Source: Flavobacterium sp. HJ-32-4
GTDB taxonomy: Bacteria > Bacteroidota > Bacteroidia > Flavobacteriales > Flavobacteriaceae
Direction of reading: 5' to 3'
Assembly: GCF_022532105.1 (NCBI RefSeq)
Contig: NZ_CP092832.1
Location: 3,469,443 to 3,533,442, forward strand
Length of the DNA: 64,000 nucleotides
In this document: positions 59,057 to 64,000 of the stretch, piece by piece
Position numbering within the stretch: position 1 is the first letter of the stretch
Layout of the letters: each line of letters opens with the position of its first letter
The notes under the pieces: generated by a model
The model's database searches: none
The model's input: only the letters and a program-made list of their open reading frames with translations
Told to the model about the DNA's origin: nothing
Position numbers and translations under genes: made by a program

Positions 59057-60295
59057 ATGTTAAAACTGCTGCGCGAAAACATCCGCACCGCCCTCGGCTC
59101 TATTCGTTCGCAATTGCTGCGAACCGTCCTTACCATTGTAATCATCGGCATCGGTATCTGGGCCCTCGTGGGCATCCTTGCCAGTGTGGCGGCGCTGCAG
59201 GCGACGATGAACGCCAATTTCGCCGATATGGGCTCAAACACCTTCAGCATCACGCAGTATGACTGGTCAGAACGGCTCGAAGATGAATCCGAGCGCGAAG
59301 AAAATCCGGCAATCTCCTACCCGCAGGCCAAAGCCTTCAAAGAGCGCTACGACTTCCCGCAAAGCACCGTCTCACTCGCCTTTCAGGCAACTGCAAAAGC
59401 GGAAGTACGCTACGAATCCAAAAAGACCGATCCCAACATCCAGGTGTGGGGCGTCGACGAAAATTTCCTTTCCAACACCGGATCGGAAACCACGCTAGGG
59501 CGCAATTTCACGAATTTCGACATTACCAACAACGCCAGCGTCTGCATCGTCGGCTCCGACTTTATAAAAGGATTGCTGAAAGACGTTGATCCCATCGACA
59601 AAGTCATCTCGGTGCGGGGTGCCCGTTTTCGCGTTATCGGCGTGCTGAAAGAGAAAGGCGCCACGTTCGGCAACAACCAGGATCTTCGGGTAATGATCCC
59701 GATACAACGCGCCCGTTCCCTCTTTTCGGCATCCGGCATCAATTACAATGTCAGTGTGAAAGTAGAGCGCGGCGATGTCATCGATGCGGCCGTTGACCAC
59801 GCGACCCTCGCCATGAAAACCATCCGTCGGGTAGGCCCGGCCAAAAAACCGAACTTCGGCATCGAACGAAGCGACGATTTGATCCATCGTATCGCGGAAG
59901 TAACAGATTACCTGAAGTATGCGGCCATCGTCATCAGTATTATTACCATTTTGGGGTCCTCCATCGCGCTGATGAACATCATGGTGGTCTCAGTAACCGA
60001 ACGCACCCGCGAAATCGGCGTCCGGAAGGCTCTCGGTGCTAAAAAACGTACGATTGCCACACAGTTTTTCATCGAAACCGTGGTGATTGGGCAGTTGGGC
60101 GGGCTGCTGGGTATTATTTTGGGGCTTCTGACAGAATGGGGCATATCCGCCGCCTTTGACCTCGAATTTGTAGTGCCATGGGCCGCCGGTATCTGGGCGA
60201 TTGTAGTGAGTTTTATAGTGGCATTGGTATCCGGACTATTTCCCGCCATCAAAGCCGCCAACCTCGATCCAATCGAAGCGTTGCGCTACGAATAA
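59057..60295 (+). CDS. MacB/FtsX-type ABC transporter permease
   Basis: The 412-residue protein has one N-terminal membrane helix (TVLTIVIIGIGIWALVGIL), a periplasmic MacB-PCD-like domain (residues about 50-270) and three C-terminal helices, with the conserved cytoplasmic loop TERTREIGVRKALGAKKRTI and the end FPAIKAANLDPIEALRYE. These are hallmarks of type VII ABC permeases, which transmit force across the envelope or extrude lipoproteins and peptides. No ATPase gene is adjacent, so the partner must be encoded elsewhere. It overlaps the convergent prmC gene by 10 bases. Confidence 0.92.
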   Translation: MLKLLRENIRTALGSIRSQLLRTVLTIVIIGIGIWALVGILASVAALQATMNANFADMGSNTFSITQYDWSERLEDESEREENPAISYPQAKAFKERYDFPQSTVSLAFQATAKAEVRYESKKTDPNIQVWGVDENFLSNTGSETTLGRNFTNFDITNNASVCIVGSDFIKGLLKDVDPIDKVISVRGARFRVIGVLKEKGATFGNNQDLRVMIPIQRARSLFSASGINYNVSVKVERGDVIDAAVDHATLAMKTIRRVGPAKKPNFGIERSDDLIHRIAEVTDYLKYAAIVISIITILGSSIALMNIMVVSVTERTREIGVRKALGAKKRTIATQFFIETVVIGQLGGLLGIILGLLTEWGISAAFDLEFVVPWAAGIWAIVVSFIVALVSGLFPAIKAANLDPIEALRYE

Positions 60296-61131
60296 GGCTT
60301 CCGGCCACGTATCATCCGGTCATTGCCAAAAATATCCGGGCGCAGGGTCACGTCTTCAAACCCTGCGTGTGTCAGCACATCCGCCGTTTCTTTTCCAAGA
60401 TATTGGTTGATTTCGAAATACAGCCATCCGCCCGGCACCAACGCTTTGTGCGCCAACGAGGTGATACGGCGATAGAACAACAACGGATCCGTGTCGTCAA
60501 CGAAAAGCGCCAGGTGCGGTTCATACGACAGCACATTCGGATTCATCTCCGCTTTTTCCATCTGGCGTACATACGGCGGGTTCGACACGATTACATCAAA
60601 CGTATCGAGCGTCTCAGCGATTAGGATATCCGTTTGGGAAAATGCCACCTGAGCACCCAGCAACCGGGCGTTTTCCGACGCCATCGAAAGCGCCGCTTCC
60701 GATACATCAAGTGCCGTCACCCGGGACGAAGGCAGCTCCAACGCCAGCGTTAAAGCGATGGCACCACTACCCGTTCCGATATCGAGTATCCGGCTTTCGG
60801 GATGGATGTCCGACACCATCCACGCGACCAACTCCTCCGTTTCCGGCCGCGGGATCAATACGTCGGGGCCGACCTTAAAACGCCGTCCAAAAAACGTTGT
60901 CTCACCCAGTGTATATTGTATCGGGCGATGCACGGACAACGCAGCCAACACGTCCTCCCAAAACACGACATCTTCCGCCGTCAATAACGTTTCAGGTCGC
61001 AATGCCAGGTCGGCACGCGACATACGGTGCCGGAACTCGAGGACAAGGCGAAAAAAACTATCGGTTTCCTCTGCCCCGTATAGCGGCTGCATCGCCTTCC
61101 GGAATTTCGTGCGCATTTCGTACAATGTCAT
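60286..61131 (-). CDS. prmC: Release factor glutamine methyltransferase
   Basis: The 281-residue SAM-dependent enzyme methylates the GGQ glutamine of peptide release factors. It shows GRRFKVGPDVLIPRPETEEL, the SAM-binding RILDIGTGSGAIALTLA and the catalytic VSNPPYVRQ. The start at 61131 (MTLYEMRTKFR) is typical; the longer frame runs into the divergent ribD promoter region. Confidence 0.94.
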   Translation of the reverse strand: MTLYEMRTKFRKAMQPLYGAEETDSFFRLVLEFRHRMSRADLALRPETLLTAEDVVFWEDVLAALSVHRPIQYTLGETTFFGRRFKVGPDVLIPRPETEELVAWMVSDIHPESRILDIGTGSGAIALTLALELPSSRVTALDVSEAALSMASENARLLGAQVAFSQTDILIAETLDTFDVIVSNPPYVRQMEKAEMNPNVLSYEPHLALFVDDTDPLLFYRRITSLAHKALVPGGWLYFEINQYLGKETADVLTHAGFEDVTLRPDIFGNDRMIRGRKPYS

Positions 61132-61143
61132 GGCGCGTATTGG

Positions 61144-61151
61144 TATTTTTG
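61144..61151 (+). promoter_or_regulatory. -7 box TATTTTTG directly before ribD
   Basis: TATTTTTG fits TAnnTTTG but ends one base before the first GTG, so a transcript from it would start at or just inside the reading frame. No TTG is seen at the usual distance. Confidence 0.4.
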
Positions 61152-61152
61152 C

Positions 61153-62187
61153 GTGGTGAAGGTACACGAAAAATATATAAGGCGTTGCATCGAACTGGCC
61201 CGGCATGGACTCGGAACGACCAATCCGAATCCGCTGGTCGGCGCCGTAATCGTGCACAACGACCGCATCATTGGAGAAGGATGGCACCGAAAGGCCGGCG
61301 AACCCCATGCCGAGGTGCTGGCGGTTCGATCCGTGACGGATGCGTCATTATTAAAAGAAGCGACACTCTATGTAAGCCTTGAGCCGTGTAGCCATTTTGG
61401 CCGTACACCGCCCTGTTGCGACCTCATCCTGGAACACGACATCCCGAACATCGTGATAGGCACCACCGACACCTTTTCAAAGGTAGCAGGTGAAGGAATA
61501 CGGCGATTGCGCGAAGCCGGGCGGCATGTAACCGTTGGCGTACTCGAAGCCGAATGCCGCGACCTCAACCGACGGTTTTTCACCTTCCATGAGCAAAAAC
61601 GACCGTATATCATCCTAAAGTGGGCGCAATCAGCCGACGGTTTCCTGGCGCCTTTACACCGCAACGAGCGACGTCCGGTCTGGATCACACAGGAAACGAC
61701 GCGGCAACTTGTGCACAAATGGCGGACGGAAGAACAAGCTATACTTGTGGGCACCCAAACCGCCATTGACGATAATCCCAAACTCGACGCGCGACGGTGG
61801 TCGGGGACCTCTCCCCTTCGTTTCGTACTCGATCGAAAAGGACGTTTGCCGGTAGCAAGCGCCTTGCTGCAGGACGGACAACCTACCATCGTATTAACCG
61901 AAAAGAAACGAGACTCGAACGGGGCCGTTCAATATGAAGCCGTTCCCTTCGATGATCCGGTGCGGGAATTCTTGGAAGTGGCCTATAAACGTGACGTCCA
62001 ATCACTGGTGGTAGAAGGCGGCCGAACGACGCTGCAGTCATTTCTTGACGCTGGACTTTGGGACGAAGCGCGCGTCATCACCGGCCGTATATCGTTTGGG
62101 GAAGGACTTCCCGCTCCGATTCTCCCTTTCGCACCCTACGAACAATTCGAGATCCAACACGACATTATACGCCTGTACCGACGATGA
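61153..62187 (+). CDS. ribD: Bifunctional riboflavin biosynthesis deaminase/reductase
   Basis: The 344-residue enzyme catalyses the second and third steps of riboflavin synthesis. The N-terminal deaminase (about 1-145) has the zinc motif HAEVLA and PCSHFGRTPPCCD, with NPLVGAVIV. The C-terminal reductase (about 150-344) has ILKWAQSADGFLAP, ILVGTQTAIDDNPKLDAR and VEGGRTTLQSFLDAGLWDE. Two GTG codons at 61153 and 61156 can start translation; there is no ATG in a position that would keep the conserved HEKYIRRCIELA. The stop overlaps the HAD gene by four bases. Confidence 0.94.
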   Translation: MVKVHEKYIRRCIELARHGLGTTNPNPLVGAVIVHNDRIIGEGWHRKAGEPHAEVLAVRSVTDASLLKEATLYVSLEPCSHFGRTPPCCDLILEHDIPNIVIGTTDTFSKVAGEGIRRLREAGRHVTVGVLEAECRDLNRRFFTFHEQKRPYIILKWAQSADGFLAPLHRNERRPVWITQETTRQLVHKWRTEEQAILVGTQTAIDDNPKLDARRWSGTSPLRFVLDRKGRLPVASALLQDGQPTIVLTEKKRDSNGAVQYEAVPFDDPVREFLEVAYKRDVQSLVVEGGRTTLQSFLDAGLWDEARVITGRISFGEGLPAPILPFAPYEQFEIQHDIIRLYRR

Positions 62188-62789
62188 CCGACACGATTAT
62201 TTTTGATTTTGGGGATATCTTCATCAACCTCCGCCACGATCTCGTGGCCGCCCGCTTCGCTGCCTTGGGGCTCCACGCCTGGAACCCTGAGATGCAGGCA
62301 GCCAACCGCCAATTTGAGGTCGGAAGAATCAGTGAAGACGACTACCTCGGTACCCTCACGCGTTTTGCGACATCGGGCACCGCTCCTTCCGATGTGCGGG
62401 ATGCCTGGAACACGATCTTGGGTGATTTTCCGCGCTACCGACTAGAATTCCTTCAGTCCCTTTCCAAACAGTACCGGCTGTTTCTCTTAAGCAACACCGA
62501 TGCCATCCATATCCGGCACTTCGAAGAGCGGGAAGGCGCGACCTTTATCAAGGATTTTTACGGTTGTTTCGAAAAAACCTATTTCTCATTTGAGATGGGA
62601 ATGCGGAAACCCGACGAGGCTATTTTCAGTTATATACTTGATCGACACCAACTCATACCCGAACGCACCCTTTTTGTCGACGACCGCAGCGACAATACCG
62701 ATGCAGCGGCGCGACTCGGACTCCGAACATGGAACCTGCAAGTGGGACGGGAAGATGTAGTGGAACTACGCGAACGACTGTTGCTGTAA
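62184..62789 (+). CDS. HAD-superfamily hydrolase (YihX-like)
   Basis: The 201-residue cytoplasmic phosphatase-like protein has HAD motif I in IIFDFGDIFINL (nucleophile Asp 8, with the second Asp of the usual DxD replaced by Gly), motif II LFLLSNTDAIHI, motif III MRKPDEAIF and motif IV TLFVDDRSDNTDAA. This pattern resembles the YihX/epoxide-hydrolase-N-terminal-like subgroup. Overlap ATGA with ribD suggests co-transcription, and such a phosphatase beside ribD could dephosphorylate the riboflavin precursor, a step carried out by HAD enzymes in other bacteria. That link is inference. Confidence 0.85.
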   Translation: MTDTIIFDFGDIFINLRHDLVAARFAALGLHAWNPEMQAANRQFEVGRISEDDYLGTLTRFATSGTAPSDVRDAWNTILGDFPRYRLEFLQSLSKQYRLFLLSNTDAIHIRHFEEREGATFIKDFYGCFEKTYFSFEMGMRKPDEAIFSYILDRHQLIPERTLFVDDRSDNTDAAARLGLRTWNLQVGREDVVELRERLLL

Positions 62790-62791
62790 CA

Positions 62792-63397
62792 ATGGAAGAC
62801 ACCTATCGAACGCTCGCCGCACCGTCGGACGAAGTGCTGTTGAAAGAAAAAAGCAGCAAGTTCTTTGGCTATGCCTTTCCGGTGGAATCGGAAGAAGAAA
62901 TCCGAAGCGCACTCGACAACATCCGCAAACAACACCCTACCGCGCGGCATTGGTGCTACGCCTGGCAACTGGGCACCACTGACATCCGCTACCGCGCCAA
63001 TGACGACGGCGAACCCTCGCACACGGCCGGAACACCCATCTACGGACAGATCCAATCATTCGGCGTCACGAATGTGCTGGTGATCGTAGCGCGTTACTTC
63101 GGCGGGATCAAACTCGGAGCCGGCGGCTTGATCGTCGCTTATCGCGAAACCGCCCGAATGGCGTTGGAAGCATCCGACATCATCGAAAAAACCATTGAGA
63201 GCCGGATGGAGATCCGCGTTTCCTATAAAGACCTAAATCGCGTAATGCGCGCCGTAAGGGAGAACCGGCTGACGATTTGCGAACAGGATATGACAGAAGA
63301 TTGTCGATTGGTCGTGGCGTGTCGAAAACGAGACGAAAATGCCGTTTTCGAAATCTTCAATTCCATGTTCGGAATTGACGTAAAAATCCAAAACTAG
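62792..63397 (+). CDS. YigZ/IMPACT family protein
   Basis: The 201-residue protein shows KEKSSKFFGYAFPVESEEE, RHWCYAWQLG, the signature NDDGEPSHTAGTPIYGQI and VARYFGGIKLGAGGLIVAY, all diagnostic of the IMPACT/YigZ N-terminal domain, plus a C-terminal ferredoxin-like domain. Members are thought to act in translation or nucleic-acid-related regulation; the role in bacteria is unsettled. It starts 2 bases after the HAD gene, so ribD, HAD and yigZ form one probable operon. Confidence 0.9.
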   Translation: MEDTYRTLAAPSDEVLLKEKSSKFFGYAFPVESEEEIRSALDNIRKQHPTARHWCYAWQLGTTDIRYRANDDGEPSHTAGTPIYGQIQSFGVTNVLVIVARYFGGIKLGAGGLIVAYRETARMALEASDIIEKTIESRMEIRVSYKDLNRVMRAVRENRLTICEQDMTEDCRLVVACRKRDENAVFEIFNSMFGIDVKIQN

Positions 63398-63417
63398 CGG
63401 TAAAAAAAACGACACCC

Positions 63418-63822
63418 TTACAACAAATTCCCAACGCGTTCCAAAATGTAATCCGGCGGACTCACCGGACGCCCCGTTTTCATGTCAACGAAGACCAAAA
63501 TCGAGTGACCCGTTGTTAATAACTCGTCGGCTTCGTTACGGATCTCATAATCAAATTCAATCTTGACAGAGGACAGTTTCCGAAACATTGTTTTAACATT
63601 TAGGACATCATCGTAACGGGCCGGCTTCTTGTAGTTCATCGTCAGGGAAACGACCGGCAGCATAATACCGTTCTCTTCCATCCAACGATACGAAACCCCC
63701 AGGTTTCTCAGCCATTCCACGCGCCCCATCTCAAAATACTGGGCATAATTTCCGTGATAGACAACCCCCATCTGGTCGGTTTCGGCGTAGCGCACGCGTA
63801 CCTGGAATTCATAGTCACGCAT
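63418..63822 (-). CDS. Acyl-CoA thioesterase, YbgC/4HBT hot-dog fold
   Basis: The 134-residue enzyme has the 4-hydroxybenzoyl-CoA thioesterase motif VRYAETDQMGVVYHGNY with catalytic Asp, followed by YFEMGRVEWLRNLGVSY. It hydrolyses acyl-CoA or acyl-ACP thioesters. As recalled from flavobacterial genomes, a gene of this type often lies divergently beside dnaA. The start at 63822 gives MRDYEFQVRVRYAE. A TAAATTTA box (one mismatch) lies directly upstream. Confidence 0.9.
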   Translation of the reverse strand: MRDYEFQVRVRYAETDQMGVVYHGNYAQYFEMGRVEWLRNLGVSYRWMEENGIMLPVVSLTMNYKKPARYDDVLNVKTMFRKLSSVKIEFDYEIRNEADELLTTGHSILVFVDMKTGRPVSPPDYILERVGNLL

Positions 63823-64000
63823 AGTAAATTTAACGTTTCGTTATTGCTTGTTATAGGGTATTTTTTTTTCAAAATCAACCCTGCAAAAATTTTTTTCTAA
63901 AGAATTTTGTTCACATATTTGTCTTCCCGAACACACGATAAGGCAGCGCGGATTTTTCTCCTGTTTGCCTTTCAAACAAACAAAAAATTTATCAGTATTT
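63823..64000. other. AT-rich non-coding end of window, possible dnaA upstream region
   Basis: No gene is visible. The stretch is rich in A and T runs and contains TTGTTCACA (63907-63915), one base from the TTATNCACA DnaA-box consensus. A dnaA gene may follow outside the window. Confidence 0.35.

Overview
The window reads as a chromosome segment of a member of the Bacteroidota, most likely a Flavobacteriaceae species with unusually balanced base composition for that family. Four things point there: TAnnTTTG -7 boxes with a TTG about 18-21 bases upstream in front of many genes; five proteins with type IX secretion (T9SS) style C-termini; family members typical of the phylum (S46 dipeptidyl-peptidase, putative porin, SprB repeats, SusC-like plug, PNGase F); and the familiar hpt-adk-obgE and recQ-fmt-HU-yqgE-aminotransferase neighbourhoods. 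No phage, IS element, CRISPR array or rRNA operon was found.

Layout. 1-4.0 kb: the 3' end of a PNGase F-like gene, a PLP enzyme of the cystathionine beta-synthase/cysteine synthase family with CBS domains, and a putative porin. 4.1-10.5 kb: a 2135-residue alpha-2-macroglobulin with an inserted carboxypeptidase-regulatory plus SusC-type plug segment. 10.5-11 kb: intergenic DNA rich in repeats. 11-17.3 kb (minus strand): S46 peptidase, obgE, a four-helix-bundle gene flanked by heptamer repeats, a CBS/CorC transporter-like protein, adk and hpt. 17.8-22.9 kb: small hypotheticals, a dicarboxylate symporter, a lone T9SS C-terminal module, an effector-binding-like protein, exonuclease III and a DUF2892 protein. 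23.0-25.6 kb: a tightly coupled four-gene operon (small Cys-tailed protein, seven-helix membrane protein, histidine kinase, NarL-type regulator) behind three dyad sequences. 25.6-35.4 kb: LTA-synthase-like phosphotransferase, tRNA-Leu, an ATPase, a YdeI-like protein, a small secreted-protein operon, recQ-fmt, HU, yqgE, a class IV aminotransferase, a START-like protein and tRNA-Met.

35.7-57.2 kb is an accessory surface-protein island. Four secreted proteins lie in one direction, each with its own terminator: a 2759-residue reprolysin-type metalloprotease with 14 SprB repeats (12 nearly identical), two related LamG-containing giants (2344 and 1528 residues), and a 261-residue protein that is essentially only their shared C-terminal module. 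All are predicted to use the Sec pathway and then T9SS. The 12 x 243 bp array is the most dynamic DNA in the window.

57.5-64 kb is housekeeping: hisS, a MacB/FtsX-type permease, prmC, ribD, a HAD hydrolase, a YigZ/IMPACT protein and a YbgC-type thioesterase. The window ends in AT-rich DNA that could precede dnaA.

The most interesting points are the two-component operon and the palindrome it shares with the 56.4 kb surface gene, the free-standing T9SS modules, the macroglobulin-plug fusion, and dispersed heptamer repeats. All functions are read from sequence features and recalled family knowledge; no searches were run.
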